Assembly (NCBI RefSeq): GCF_902167145.1
Contig: NC_050096.1
Span: 76,690,683 to 76,754,682, forward strand
Length of the DNA: 64,000 nt
Direction: 5' to 3'
Source of the DNA: Zea mays
Taxonomy: Eukaryota; Streptophyta; Magnoliopsida; Poales; Poaceae
Shown: piece by piece, positions 11,227-21,988 of the stretch
Layout of the letters: the number at the start of each line of letters is the position of its first letter
Position numbering within the stretch: the stretch's first letter is position 1
Translations under genes and position numbers: made by a program
The notes under the pieces: model-generated
Database searches by the model: none
The model's input: only the letters and a program-made list of their open reading frames with translations
Told to the model about the DNA's origin: nothing

Positions 11227-11235
11227 CTATAAATA
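11227..11235 (+). promoter_or_regulatory. TATA box of LTR A
   Basis: CTATAAATA in GGGGCTATAAATACCCCC. The same context is found in the Sirevirus C LTRs. Confidence 0.65.
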
Positions 11236-11797
11236 CCCCCAACCACCCACCATTCATTGTATCCAAGTTTTCTGACTTCCCACACCTTACAAGAGCTATA
11301 GCATTCAATACAAGACACACCAAAGAGATCAAATCCTCTTCCAAGTCCTTAGTTCATTCCAAATCAAATAGTGACTAGTGAGAGAGTGACTTGTGTTCAT
11401 TTGAGCTCTTGCGCTTGGATTGCTTCTTTTTCTCATTCTTTCTTGTGATCAACTCAATTGTGACCAAGGCAAGAGACACCAATTGTGTGGTGGTCCTTGC
11501 GGGGACTTTGTGTCCCATTTGATTGAGAAGAGAAGCTCACTCGGTCTAAGTGACCGTTTGAGAGAGGGAAAGGGTTGAAAGAGACCCGGTCTTTGTGACC
11601 ACCTCAACGGGGAGTAGGTTTGCAAGAACCGAACCTCGGTAAAACAAATCCTGGTGTCACACTCTTTATTTGCTTGTGATTTGTTTTTCACCCTCTCTCT
11701 CGGACTCGTTCATATTTCTAACGCTAACCCAACTTGTAGTTGTGCTTAAGTTTATAAACTTCAGATTCGCCCTATCCCCCCCTCTAGGCGACTTTCA

Positions 11798-12340
11798 GTC
11801 TTAAGCAAGCTCCCAGACAATGGCATGAGAAGTTTAATAATACTCTGACCACTGCCGGGTTTTGTGTAATCATGTGTTTATACGTTGATGACATTGATAT
11901 TTGGTACCGATTTGGAGGCTACCATGGAGACAAAAGTATTCCTCTCCAAGAACTTTGATATGAAGGACTTGGGTGAAGCTGATGTAATATTGAACATCAA
12001 GCTAATAAAGGGAGAAGATGGGATTACTTTGTCACAATCCCATTATGTGGAAAAGGTCTTGAATCACTTTGGACATATGGACTGTAAACCAGTCACCACA
12101 CCCTATGATCCATCCTACACGCTCAGTAAACATGAAGGCGAGCCTGTGAACCAACTACTATATTCGCAGATCATCGGATCTCTCATGTACCTAAGCAGTG
12201 CAACTAGACCAGATATCTCATATGCAGTATGCAGACTGGCTCGTTATTCAGCCAGTCCAGGAGATAGACACTGGGTAGCCTTGTATAGAGTGCTTTGGTA
12301 TTTGAAGGGAGCGATGAATCTTGGTATTAAATATACCGGA
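11798..12340 (+). pseudogene. copia element E3, RT C-terminus and start of RNase H (left part)
   Basis: Begins in mid-RT at LKQAPRQWHEKF right after LTR A, so Sirevirus A inserted here. The catalytic YVDD is intact (CLYVDDI), but one base is missing a few codons later (about 11895), which shifts the frame. From 11885 the open frame reads MKDLGEADVILNIKLIKG, then SLMYLSSATRPDISYAVCR. It stops at KYTG, exactly where the gypsy element with TSD CCGGA enters. The RNase H half resumes in frame at 26022. The lineage within copia was not settled; it is clearly neither Sirevirus nor the Angela-like family. Confidence 0.85.
12336..12340. repeat. Target-site duplication CCGGA (left) of the Tekay-like element
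   Basis: Direct repeat with 26017-26021, flanking the LTR termini TGTGAC...TGTTACA (plus-strand reading). Confidence 0.9.
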
Positions 12341-15300
12341 TGTGACGGAACCTCCCAAGTAATTAGGCCCACCTACAGTTGTCCTTGTCCAACAGACATC
12401 AGACACCCTGTAGATGTTCCTAAATCACTTGACAAGTTCGGTATCTTCTTTCTTACCTTTCCAGGAACGTTTCATCCGTCTTGCAGACATTACAGAACAT
12501 CGGAGATATAGAAATGTGGAAGCGATTACATAACTTACATTTATTTAAAAAGTAAGATCAAGTTACTTATTACAGACCAGAGTTATCCTAGGAGTGCAGA
12601 GTAATATTATTACAATACCAAGGGAGGCAAAAACTCCTCCCGATAAGTTCTTATATAAAAGTTCTATATGGAGGAACAAGTCCTCCCGCGGCTTCACTCT
12701 TGTTCTTCTTCCTTGGGAACCACCTTGGAGCAAAAGCAACAAAAAATTGTCGCTTCCTCACCTAAAAACAACGGAGGGATAAACCCTGAGTATGGAATTA
12801 CTCAGCAAGTCTTACCCGACTAAAGAAAAGACTCTCAAGGGTATGCTGGTTAAGGGAGTCAAGGTAAGGCTTTTCAATAATCAAAGACTCTGTTTTGCAG
12901 AAATGCTTACTAAAAGTGGATCCTTAAAAATCCAGTTTTATTTGTCAGGTTAAGTAAAATTACCTGCAACTAGAGTTCTTTCTACCCTAGTTCAATCACT
13001 TGTCCTGCACTAGCCAATTTCTTATCAAAACCATCATCTTTAGTGAATTGCTACGTATAGGTCAGTGACCAAGTCTTCATAACCGCGAAGGTACGGCGAT
13101 CCGAATCGATTATACTCAGCTGAGGATCTCCAATCACACGACATATGTAGCACTTAACCCTTGCATATGTCAACCCGCCACCGGGGTTCTTAAGACCAGA
13201 TCAGGTTCACGCAAACCGAGAGCACAGATACACCACCGTCCAGCCTCTTGCCATGGAGGGTACACGCTACTCCCGCCACCGCTCCACGCCCATTTCGTGT
13301 TATCTTATTCTGGCCTTAGTCTGCCCGAGGCAAGGCTTACCCATGACGAGGCATGTGACCAGTTAAAGGGTCCTTGGTCATCAAGCCTACATCGACACGG
13401 TCCTTAATCGACTCAGACGGAGACACTACATCGAGACTCCTTTCTCGTGCAAGTCACCCGCCCGGTCTCAGCTTAATCATTTCAAACCCAAAGTTTGGTA
13501 CCTGGCAGAGGTACATCTTTTCCGATGTTGAACCCATCATGGCCATGATGGATCCACCATCAAGTTTTATTTTTGAAAACAACCCTCCCACTTTGCCAAA
13601 CATCTTTTGTAAAACAAATCCTTTTGTTTTTTCTAGAGCAATACTAAGCATAGTAAAACCTTTTTGTAAACACAGGGTTTCAAGGAAGGTAATCAAGTTC
13701 AAGGAAGGTAATGCAGGAATTGTTTAAACATTCAACTCCTACCACCTAATGCAGCAAGCAAGTGAGAAAGATTTTAAAAACATCAAGAAAGGTGGCAAAT
13801 GCACCGGGGCTTGCCTTCGTTAGTGGGTGAGTCAGGCTCGGACCCGCAGATATCGAAGTAGAAACAATTTCCGGCCTGAGAATCTGAAGGTGGTGGTGTC
13901 TTTTCTTCGGTCACTTCAATCTCTTCTTCGTTTTCTAAATATAACCATATAGGTATATATAAGAATGAATGCCATGTAATGATCATGAGAGTGCAAAGAT
14001 AATAAAGATTTATTATGTAAGTCTTGAATACAACTTTCCTTCACGGAACTCCAAGAACTTAGGGTTTCCGGAGTCAGTAAAGGAGTTCAAAGGGCAGGGG
14101 GGTTTTAGGTTCTAAGTATCAAACAAGGTCCAAATCAACCCAAATTCTACCCAAGGCCTCTAAATAATGTATAGAACTTATATAAAAACTTTGGACATTT
14201 TTGGAATTACTATATGTTTTCAAAAAATCCAGAACTAATACTTTAAACTACTTAAAATGCCTTAAAATTCTTTATTTCCTCTAAAAATCATAAAACTATT
14301 TTTATTAAATTCTAGGGAAAATAAGAAGCCTAGGAAAATTAGTTTCACAATTTTAGGAATTTTCTGTAGTTTTCTATAATTGTTTTAGCTCTCGAATAAA
14401 AAGGAAAGGAAAAACTGGTGAATAGTATTGGGCTGATTTCAGCCCAGCTGACCCAACAGTGGACAGAAGCGCGCCCGCGCCCGCGCGCGCTGGCTGTTTT
14501 GCGAAAAGGACCCCTGGTTTTTGGTTAACTGGGAACGAGTTCTTTTACTATTTCACAGAGTCGTTGACAGATTGCAGATAGGTCCTCAATCTTCTATTCC
14601 TTTACCCAATACGTCCTCGACGGCGCTCCGCACGCAGCCGAGCTCCGGCGAGCTATCTGACCGGCCGAACGGGGCGATGACCGGTGCTCCCGAGCAGTGG
14701 GCATGGAATTGAACCACCCCAAATCACTTCCCCTAACCTAATTTCATCAACGACTAACTAATAAGCTCTGGCCACGGCGGCCGTGAGCATCGCGGCTTGG
14801 CAGTCGTGTTCCCGGCGATCCCTGGTGGCCTGGTTCAATTGGGTGGGTCGGTGAGCATCACAGACACATGAGAATGCTTAGACAAGGGAGCAGAGGGGAG
14901 GAGCTGACCTGAGTTGGGCTGACCACGGCGGGGTGTGTTTCACGGCAGCTGAGACCGAAATTGGGGGAAGTTCGAAATTTGGGCTTGCTGGTGATTGACT
15001 GGGAGCAATACTGGTTGGGGTGGTGCGTGATAATGTGGTGGAGCTAGCTGCAGGCTCAATTTATAGAAGGAGCAAGCGGTGGTGATCAATTTGGCCGAGC
15101 CGTGCTGGCGGCCAGAGATGAAGAAGAACCTGGGCGCAGTGAATTCGTGTCCACCGTCGTGGCAACCTCCCCGGCGACGATGGGACAGCTATAGGGAGTC
15201 ATGGCGACGCGGTGGAAAGGCTCGGACACACGGCACAAGGCCGTGCGACGGTGATCACCGGCGTTCTTATCCAATTCCGCCGCGGTAACCATGGTACGGT

Positions 15301-16371
15301 GGCGGGAGTTATTTAATGGTCGGAGTTATCCACGACGGTGGCCTTTAGATGTTATCCAGTCGATCAGGTCGCGAATCACGGCGACGATGGCACGAATATT
15401 CACGCAGGGAGGCCACCGGCGGTGAGGTCGTCGCGCTGGCGATCTGATCTATATCAGACTACTGTACCATGGCAAGTCCCATTCAGATGAACTGACAGAG
15501 CGATTTTAGGTCCAAATTTCTCTAAAGTTTCTCTAGTAACTCACTCAACTCTCTGTAGCAAAGTTGCAGAGCTACAAACCAGCTACAATTCGACTATAGG
15601 GATTAAACTTAGTTGAGCACTGGATCATGCTCAGAATTGAGCTTGAAGTTGATGTCAGTCCACTGTTAGTCTGAAAATTCAGACCTTAACAACCTGACAG
15701 CCAGATTTTGAGCATGATTATCTCCAGATTTCTCTTAACAACTATGCTCACACCCTTAAGCAAAGTTGTTCTCCTTAGTTTGGTCTACAACTTTGATGTG
15801 GTGACCTAGGGCAAAAACCCTAGAATCTAAAAATTGCAAGGCCCCAAAGTTGAGCCAAAACTCTGAAATTCAGACTTAACATGAAATCTTAATTAGGGTC
15901 CTTTTTGCAAATGAGTCCAAAACTTAGGGTTTGGCTTGTAAGTTCACATATGAGTGACCCAAATGACTTAAGATACTTATTTAACTTGGTTTTTGCACTT
16001 TAGTCCAAAAGTGGACTAATTTTTGCACATAGGTCCCTGGGGTTTCGTTTTAGGGTTTTTCCAGGGTTTCAAATGGGGTTTTTGGTATCCCAGGGGTATA
16101 AATGTGATTCAACTTTATTCTTGGGAATATTTCATGACTATTTCCCTAAAGCTTTTAGGTTTTCTCAATTTGGGTTATGTCTTACCCCTTTAATCCCTAT
16201 TTAGGGTTAAGTTCCCTATCCAGGGTTCTATTTGCAAAGTGCTATAACAATACAACTTGTTTTGAAATTTTTACCTAGTGAATGCACTCTAGGTGTGTCA
16301 AACATATGCAATGCCAATGTTTATGATGCCATGCTCAAGTTTTTAGTTACAGTAACACTAGGGGTGTTACA
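12341..16371 (-). repeat. 3' LTR of the Tekay-like element
   Basis: 4031 bp. Matches 21989-26016 along its length with scattered substitutions and small indels. On the minus strand it starts TGTAACACCCCTAGTG and ends TTCCGTCACA. Small open frames inside (for example 14521-14712 and 15079-15288) recur in the other LTR and show no protein-family motif. Confidence 0.95.
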
Positions 16372-16390
16372 TCCTTCCCCCCATAAAAGA
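16372..16390 (-). other. Polypurine tract of the Tekay-like element
   Basis: The minus strand reads TTTTATGGGGGGAAGGAT directly before the LTR's TGTAACACC. Confidence 0.8.
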
Positions 16391-16523
16391 ATCTCGTCCC
16401 GAGATTAAAAGTCCTAGGGTAAGTAATGGAAAAGGAAACGCGACATACTTTTATTTCCTTATTTCTGGTACAAGGCAGGGGTGGTTTGGGAATCACTCCT
16501 TTATTACAACAGCTATACATGCT

Positions 16524-17327
16524 TTACAAATTACAAGAGGCTAAAAAGCCTGGGAAATTCTTATCTAAAAAGTCTTGAGTTTCCCATGTAGCCTCATCTT
16601 CGGAATGTTGGTTCCACTGTATCTTGTAGAACTTGAGAGTTTTTCTTCGGGTGATCCTGTCCTTTTGGTCCAAGACTCGAATAGGGTGCTCAGAATATGT
16701 CAAGTCTGGTTCAAGGACAACATCTGTCACTTCAACGGTTCGATCAGGAACCCGAAGACACTTCTTCAATTGTGACACGTGGAACACATTATGCACAGTA
16801 GACAATGTTTCGGGTAGTTGGAGTCGGTATGCCACTGGTCCACATTGCTCAAGTATAGGGAATGGACCAATATACCGGGGTGCAAGCTTTCCTTTAACCC
16901 CGAAACGTGATACCCCCTTCATTGGTGAAACTTTCAGGTAGACATAGTCTCCCACAAGGAAGTATAAGGGCATTCGCCGTTTGTCTGCATAACGCTTTTG
17001 ACGAGCTTGAGCGTTCTTCAAATTATGAATTATCCTTTGAACTCTTTCTTCAGTCTCTTTCACCATATCAGGCCTGAAGAAGTACCTTTCACCAGGTTCA
17101 GACCAATTTAGCGGAGTACGACATCGTCGTCCATATAAAGCTTCAAAGGGTGCCATCTTGATGCTTTCTTGATAGCTATTATTATATGAAAATTCCGCTA
17201 ACGACAAACATTCATCCCATTTTTGTGGAAATTCCAGAACACATGCCCGCAGCATATCTTCAAGTATTTGGTTCACTCTCTCAGTCTGTCCACTGGTTTG
17301 AGGATGATAGGCCGAACTGTGGAGCAA
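16524..17327 (-). pseudogene. gypsy integrase C-terminus with chromodomain-like tail
   Basis: 267-codon segment in the same frame as the upstream integrase piece. It opens at SAYHPQTSGQTERVNQ (catalytic Glu in QTERVN), continues through FSYNNSYQESIKMAPFEALYGRRCRTPL and the GPFPILE...HNVFHVSQLKKC module found in chromovirus integrases, and ends in a chromodomain-like stretch (TRRKTLKFYKIQWNQHSEDEA followed by TWET). The chromodomain directs integration toward particular chromatin. It is separated from the catalytic core by a TAG at about 17355-17357, in place of Trp. Confidence 0.88.
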
Positions 17328-17357
17328 TTGGGTACCCAGGGATTTATGAAGCTCTTC

Positions 17358-17705
17358 CTAGAATTTGGATACAAATTGAGGTCCACGATCCGACACTATA
17401 GTCTTCAGAACACCATGCAAACTGAGAATACGGGCAATGTACAACTCCGCATAAGTAAGTACCGGGTAATATGTCTTGACCGGCAGAAAGTGAGCAATTT
17501 TCGTGAGCCGATCAACAATAACCCCGATGGAATCATACCCTTTTGTAGTCCTGGGTAATCCCACAATGAAGTCCATACTAATATCTTCCCATTTCCATGT
17601 TGGGATCGGCAAAGATTGTAATGGACCAGCAGTCTTCATGTGTATGGCTTTGACACGTCTGCAAGTGTCACACTTAGCCACATAGCGTGCAATTTCAATC
17701 TTCAT
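17358..17705 (-). pseudogene. gypsy integrase core (first part)
   Basis: 115 codons with the zinc-binding CDTCRRVK motif and the integrase core (DFIVGLPRT, VIVDRLTKIAHFLP, TIVSDRGPQF), supplying two of the three acidic residues; the Glu lies in the next segment. It ends at a TAG replacing a Trp after FVSKF. Upstream it is cut from the N-terminal zinc region by a TAG replacing Trp in the HYWWTKMK-type motif at about 17712. Confidence 0.87.
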
Positions 17706-17714
17706 CTTCGTCCA

Positions 17715-18008
17715 CTAGTAGTGCTGCTTTAGATCATGATACATCTTAGTGCTTCCCGGATGAATAGAATAGCGACTAAGATGTGCTTCATCTAAGATTT
17801 GCTGGCGGAGTTCTTCATTCTTCGGCACCACTATGCGGTTATTGAACCATATCACACCTTGATCGTCTTCTTTGAAACATTTGGCTGTTCCAGCCATTAA
17901 CTTCTCACGTATGTGCTTCATACCCTCATCATCTTTTTGTGCGTCAATTATTCTTCGTAAGATGATTGACTCCAGCTTCAAATGATTTGAAGGCCCATGC
18001 TGAATCAT
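17715..18008 (-). pseudogene. gypsy RNase H-integrase linker and N-terminal zinc region
   Basis: 97 codons in the same frame as RT/RNase H, after a TAA at about 18021. It contains VPKNEELRQQILDEAHLS and HPGSTKMYHDLKQHY, the HHCC-side motif that precedes integrase in gypsy elements. The flanking stops each look like a single-base nonsense change (Lys to TAA upstream, Trp to TAG downstream). Confidence 0.82.
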
Positions 18009-18020
18009 TCCCAGGTTTAA

Positions 18021-19412
18021 TTACTCCATCTCCTGGCATAATGTAATGTCAGAAGTCCTCACTGTTAAACAATGGCAGGAAACCTTGCAACTGAGCGCAT
18101 CTGCCACTACATTTGCTTTTCCTGGGTGATAATGGATTTCTAATTCATAATCCTTGATTAGCTCGAGCCATCGCCTCTGTCTCATATTCAATTCTGACTG
18201 GGTGAAGATGTATTTCAAGTTTTTATGGTCTGTATAAATATGACAGACATTACCCAGCAAATAATGACGCCAGATTTTTAGGGCATGAACCACCGCAGCT
18301 AACTCCAGATCATGAGTAGGATAATGTTCCTCATGTCGGCGTAACTGCCTTGAAGCATATGCAATTACTCGGCCTTCCTGCATTAACACACAGCCGAGTC
18401 CACTGCCTGATGCGTCACAATACACATCAAAGGGCTTATTAATATCCGGTTGAGCCAATACCGGAGCAGTGGTTAATAATATCTTCAATTGTTCAAAAGC
18501 TTCATCACACTTTGAAGACCAATTAAATTTAATATCATTCTTCAATAAACTTGTGATTGGCTTCACAAGCTTAGAAAAATCTGGTTTGAATCGGTAGTAA
18601 TATCCAGCCAGTCCAAGGAAACTTCGGACCTGATGAACAGTGGTCGGGGGTTTCCACTCCAAAATGTCCTTGACTTTGCTGGGATCTACCGCAATTCCCC
18701 TGACAGACAGTACATGTCCCAGAAACTGAATTTCCTCCAGCCAAAACGCGCATTTGCTGAACTTGGCATATAACTGATGTTCTCTCAAGCGCGTTAACAC
18801 GATCCGTAAATGTTGGGCGTGCTCCTCTTCATTCTTGGAATATATCAAAATATCGTCTATGAAGACCACCACAAACTTGTCCAACTCGGGCATGAATACC
18901 GAGTTCATCAAATACGTGAAGTGGACAGGAGCATTTGTCAATCCGAAAGACATTACCAGGTATTCAAATAATCCATACCACGTAGTGAACGCGGTCTTTG
19001 GTATATCCTCGGGTCGAATACGGATCTGGTGATAGCCCGATCTGAGATCGATCTTGGAAAAGACCCTCGCTCCAGTCAGTTGATCAAATAGAATGTCAAT
19101 CTTTGGAAGAGGGTACTTGTTTTTGATGGTGACCTCATTCAGGGGTCGATAATCCACACACATCCGTAAAGTTTGATCCTTCTTTTTGACGAATATGGCT
19201 GGACAACCCCATGGCGATGAGCTTGGCCGGATAAATCCTTTCTCAAGTAGATTTTGTAATTGAATCTTCAGTTCTGCCAACTCATTAGGAGGCATTCGGT
19301 ACGATCTTCTAGATACTGGAGCCGTACCGGGCTTCAACTCAATTACAAACTCTACCTCCCGTTCAGGTGGCAGTCCGGGCAAATCCTCGGAAAGACATCG
19401 GGAAACTCGCAT
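18021..19412 (-). pseudogene. gypsy reverse transcriptase and RNase H
   Basis: 463 codons. The RT palm carries [13 protein letters not shown] and the catalytic FIDD box in [11 protein letters not shown]. Next come the connection region ([26 protein letters not shown]) and RNase H with [28 protein letters not shown] and [11 protein letters not shown], ending near DALSCK. Catalytic residues appear intact, but this frame is offset from gag-protease by a one-base deletion near 19395. It would copy element RNA to cDNA inside the particle. Confidence 0.92.
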
Positions 19413-19915
19413 ACCGCCGAAATATCCTTGATTTCCTGTACAATAGCTTCATAAGCTCTGCGAGTAGCTTTGGTTGGAATGGGGATAGGCAAAAGAATTT
19501 CTTCCTGGTTATGACTCAACCTGATAATTCTCTGATCAGTGTTGAGAATTGCTTTGTGTCTGGCTAACCAATTCATGCCCAAAATGACATCTATATCTTG
19601 GCCTTTCAGAACGATCATATTAGTAGGAAAGTCCCGTCCGGCCAAGGTCACGGGCACTTGATAGGCCACTTCTCTAGTAAATATTTGTCCCCCTGGTGAG
19701 TGAATTTTAAACCCCTCTTTTGATTCATGGCATGAGATGCAATGTTGCTCCACATATTTCTTGCTGATGAATGTATGCGAAGCACCAGAATCAAAGAGAA
19801 TAACTGCGGGATGATTGGCCACAAGAAACGTACCCATCATTACCGGCTCACCGTCCAGTGTAGTGGCCACTTGCGTATAATATATGCGTCCCGTCTTCTT
19901 AGTATTTTTGCCCAC
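19352..19915 (-). pseudogene. gypsy aspartic protease segment
   Basis: 187 codons in the gag frame. The retropepsin signature is ILFDSGASHTFIS, followed by the flap-side ILGMNWLARHKA motif. The end ([15 protein letters not shown]) is a wrong-frame tail: a C is missing from a CCC run relative to the family pattern [12 protein letters not shown], whose continuation is found in the RT frame. The segment follows a TAG at the gag C-terminus. Confidence 0.88.
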
Positions 19916-19954
19916 AATATTTCCCTTGGCTTGAAATGAATTCCCAGATCCTTG

Positions 19955-20992
19955 CTAATTATTTGACTGGTTCTGCTTTGGATAAGGGCAATCCTTGATA
20001 AAATGCCCAGACTTCCCACAATTGAAACATCCCGTTGATGAACTGGGAAGGGCAGGGAATCGAGTGCCTAGGGCACCCGGCTGACTTGATGCAGTGGGGG
20101 CATTATTGGGACGAATAAATACTGGCTGCTTAAAAGGGAAGGAGGGTGGACGAGAGCGATTCTGGTTGGAAGGTCGGATGACAAACCGTTGCCTTTTCAC
20201 CGGGCCCTGACTAGGCCTGTCACCTCCAAAACCCTTGGATTTTCCAGCGCCTGCATACTTCGCTTCTACTGCCAATGCTGTATTGACAGCTCTTCCATAA
20301 GTAAGATCTATGCAGGTTGCCATCTTTCTTTGCAGTCGATCATTTAAACCTCTCATAAAGCAATTCTTCTTCTTCAGATCAGTGTTCACTTGATCGATTG
20401 CATATTGTGACAAATGATTGAACTTATTGAGATACTGATTAACAGTATCCCCTCCTTGTTTCAGCTTCATAAATTCTTCTTGCTTCATGTGAAGAATACC
20501 TTCTGGTATATAGTGCTTGCGGAAGGCCACCTTGAATTCTTCCCAAGTTATCTGATGATTGGCCGGTTGAACGACCACAAAATTACCCCACCAAGTGCTG
20601 GCAGGTCCGCGCAGTTGCTGGGCTGCGAATAAAGGATTCTGGGTTTCCGAACATCGCAGAAGTCCGAACTTTTGCTCGATAACACGGAGCCATTCGTCTG
20701 CCTCTAATGGGTCTTCGGCTTTGACAAACAGCGGTGGTCGCGTCTCTGAGAAGTCCAAGTAAGAGGTTTCACGGGGACCCTGTTGATAACCCCGCCCGCC
20801 TTGCTGTTGAAACTGTTGACCCACCATCTCTCTGAGAAAACGGGTATTATCCGCGGTTGCATTTACCAAGGCGGCAATCGCCTCGGCCAGTGTGGGAGGA
20901 ACAGGAGGTGGATTTGGGGTAGTCTCCCTCCCACTGGAAGTTCCAGCTGCATCCTGTGATCGGGTCTTGGACGACATCTGTGGCAACAACAT
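19955..20992 (-). CDS. gypsy GAG (Tekay-like), ends at a premature TAG
   Basis: 345 codons. A Pro-rich N-terminus (NPPPVPPTLAEAIAALVNAT) is followed by the Retrotran_gag core (ADEWLRVIEQKF, QLRGPASTWWGNF, WEEFKVAFRKHYIPEG, FMKLKQGGDTVNQYLNKF) and a CX2CX4HX4C knuckle (CFNCGKSGHFIKDC). It ends NQSNN then TAG, with the protease in the same frame 13 codons further, so the stop probably replaces a Gln codon in an originally continuous gag-pol frame. GAG itself looks complete and would assemble particles and bind RNA. The N-terminal extension MLLPQ precedes MSSKTRSQD, which may be the true start. Confidence 0.88.
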   Translation of the reverse strand: MLLPQMSSKTRSQDAAGTSSGRETTPNPPPVPPTLAEAIAALVNATADNTRFLREMVGQQFQQQGGRGYQQGPRETSYLDFSETRPPLFVKAEDPLEADEWLRVIEQKFGLLRCSETQNPLFAAQQLRGPASTWWGNFVVVQPANHQITWEEFKVAFRKHYIPEGILHMKQEEFMKLKQGGDTVNQYLNKFNHLSQYAIDQVNTDLKKKNCFMRGLNDRLQRKMATCIDLTYGRAVNTALAVEAKYAGAGKSKGFGGDRPSQGPVKRQRFVIRPSNQNRSRPPSFPFKQPVFIRPNNAPTASSQPGALGTRFPALPSSSTGCFNCGKSGHFIKDCPYPKQNQSNN

Positions 20993-21250
20993 TTTGAAAC
21001 AATATGATATGCCAAAGAAAAACCTTCCATTTTACATTACCAAAAAGAGTAATGTACAGACTCGGATTTTTACAACAGGATACATTACCTATTATACAAA
21101 TACACTACCTATTATACAATAGTACAACCTGTTATACAATACACTACTTCTACTTCTACTACACCATTATTCCTGCATCCCGTTGCTTTTGGCGGCCTCG
21201 TCGTCGGGTGTGGAAGACCATTCGTCGACCAGCCTCATAGAAGGAGGGGG
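20993..21250 (-). other. Intergenic spacer between extra ORF and gag
   Basis: About 260 bp of AT-rich spacer with short TATTACCTATTATAC-type repeats (21078-21140). No ORF on the element's strand. Confidence 0.6.
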
Positions 21251-21751
21251 CTAAAAAAGGTCTAACTCACCACCAAGCGCGTGTCCCGCAACATGCGAGG
21301 GTCCGGCTTCTGACTCATCAGGATTCGTAGGCTCACTGGGATGCAGTTGCGAATATAATACATGAACCTCTTCATGTAAGGTATTGCAATATGTCTGCAG
21401 TTCATCAATGGCCAAGTTGAGCTCGACTACTCGAGCTTGAGCTTTTTGCTCCTTGTCCCATGCAAGCGAACGAGATTGAACAACCCAGTCGAGTGCCAAA
21501 TCCCGGTCCGCGAGCTGATCTCGCAGATGGCAGACATCTCTTCTCAACTCATTTATGCGGTCGCCATCTACGACCCAGATAGCCGTCCTGTGGCGGAGTT
21601 CCGCTTGGAGCCGACTTACTTCAGCTTCGAGATCCCCTATAGGATCGTTGCTTCCGCTACTACTATTATCATGCCTTGGTGCCAGCTGATGACTTGGCAC
21701 ACCAATCGGTCCAGTATGTTTGCGCGCTGTTCTCTTTGTGCGCGGCGGCAT
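21251..21751 (-). CDS. Extra ORF (ORF0) upstream of gag in the Tekay-like element
   Basis: 166 codons, opening MPPRTKRTARKHTGPIGVPS on the gag strand and starting about 240 bp from the 5' LTR. It has a basic N-terminus, a Ser/Asn-rich linker, then a predicted coiled coil of about 100 residues (DLEAEVSRLQAELRHR, INELRRDVCHLRDQLADRD, ELNLAIDELQTYCNTLHEE) and an acidic tail ending GELDLF. A decayed homologue lies in the other gypsy element at 30302-30876, with the same start motif, coiled-coil layout and TLHEEVHVLYS. I do not recognise a function. An ORF before gag is, from memory, also reported for RIRE3/RIRE8-type rice elements. Confidence 0.75.
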   Translation of the reverse strand: MPPRTKRTARKHTGPIGVPSHQLAPRHDNSSSGSNDPIGDLEAEVSRLQAELRHRTAIWVVDGDRINELRRDVCHLRDQLADRDLALDWVVQSRSLAWDKEQKAQARVVELNLAIDELQTYCNTLHEEVHVLYSQLHPSEPTNPDESEAGPSHVAGHALGGELDLF

Positions 21752-21974
21752 TTTCTAAGGAGGGAAATTTGATTAGTATGGTTCTTAGCATGATGCATGT
21801 ATAATTACAGAATCAACCTTAGTTGATTCACACCTTCTATATGTTGCACTCTTACTACCTGGTCTTTAAGATAGACTCTTCAAAATACTTAGGTAAAAAG
21901 GAAGAGAGTTTCTAGGTAAGACTTTTAGAAAATCCTTTTGAAGATGCCTCATAATATCTGCAAAGAAGGGCTTC
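21752..21974 (-). other. Leader of the Tekay-like element
   Basis: Non-coding leader between PBS and ORF0. Nothing else recognised. Confidence 0.6.
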
Positions 21975-21986
21975 GCTCCGATACCA
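21975..21986 (-). other. Primer binding site (initiator tRNA-Met type), Tekay-like element
   Basis: The minus strand reads TGGTATCGGAGC two bases after the LTR's ...GTCACA. It resembles the TGGTATCAGAGC site used by plant elements primed by initiator tRNA-Met, with one mismatch. Confidence 0.8.
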
Positions 21987-21988
21987 GC

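Larger units (their letters stand above)
7065..11797 (+). mobile_element. Sirevirus A (Ji/Opie-like copia), 3' part
   Basis: Plus-strand Sirevirus fragment with integrase C-terminus, RT, RNase H, a non-coding stretch with repeated polypurine tracts, and one LTR. The 5' half lies left of the Angela-like insertion and outside the window. The lineage follows from RT/RNase H motifs ([31 protein letters not shown]), the LTR ends TGAAAGGGAA...GACTTTCA and the GTCCGGTG palindromes. It is inserted in another copia RT; the pentamer GTCTT after the LTR at 11798-11802 is the presumed TSD. It is same-family with Sirevirus C at 50294. Confidence 0.9.
10596..11797 (+). repeat. 3' LTR of Sirevirus A
   Basis: 1202 bp from TGAAAGGGAATTAGGC to AGGCGACTTTCA. 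It matches the Sirevirus C LTRs (50294-51499, 61198-62396) read in the opposite orientation. It contains the palindrome array and a TATA box. Confidence 0.93.

Noticed and set aside
10702..11232. Open frames of 130-176 codons in LTR A on both strands
   Set aside because: They consist of the palindromic repeats read in different frames. There is no start context or domain.
14521..15292. Small repeated frames in the Tekay-like LTRs suggesting captured gene pieces
   Set aside because: They are present in both LTRs with ordinary drift and no protein-family resemblance, so there is no evidence of gene capture.
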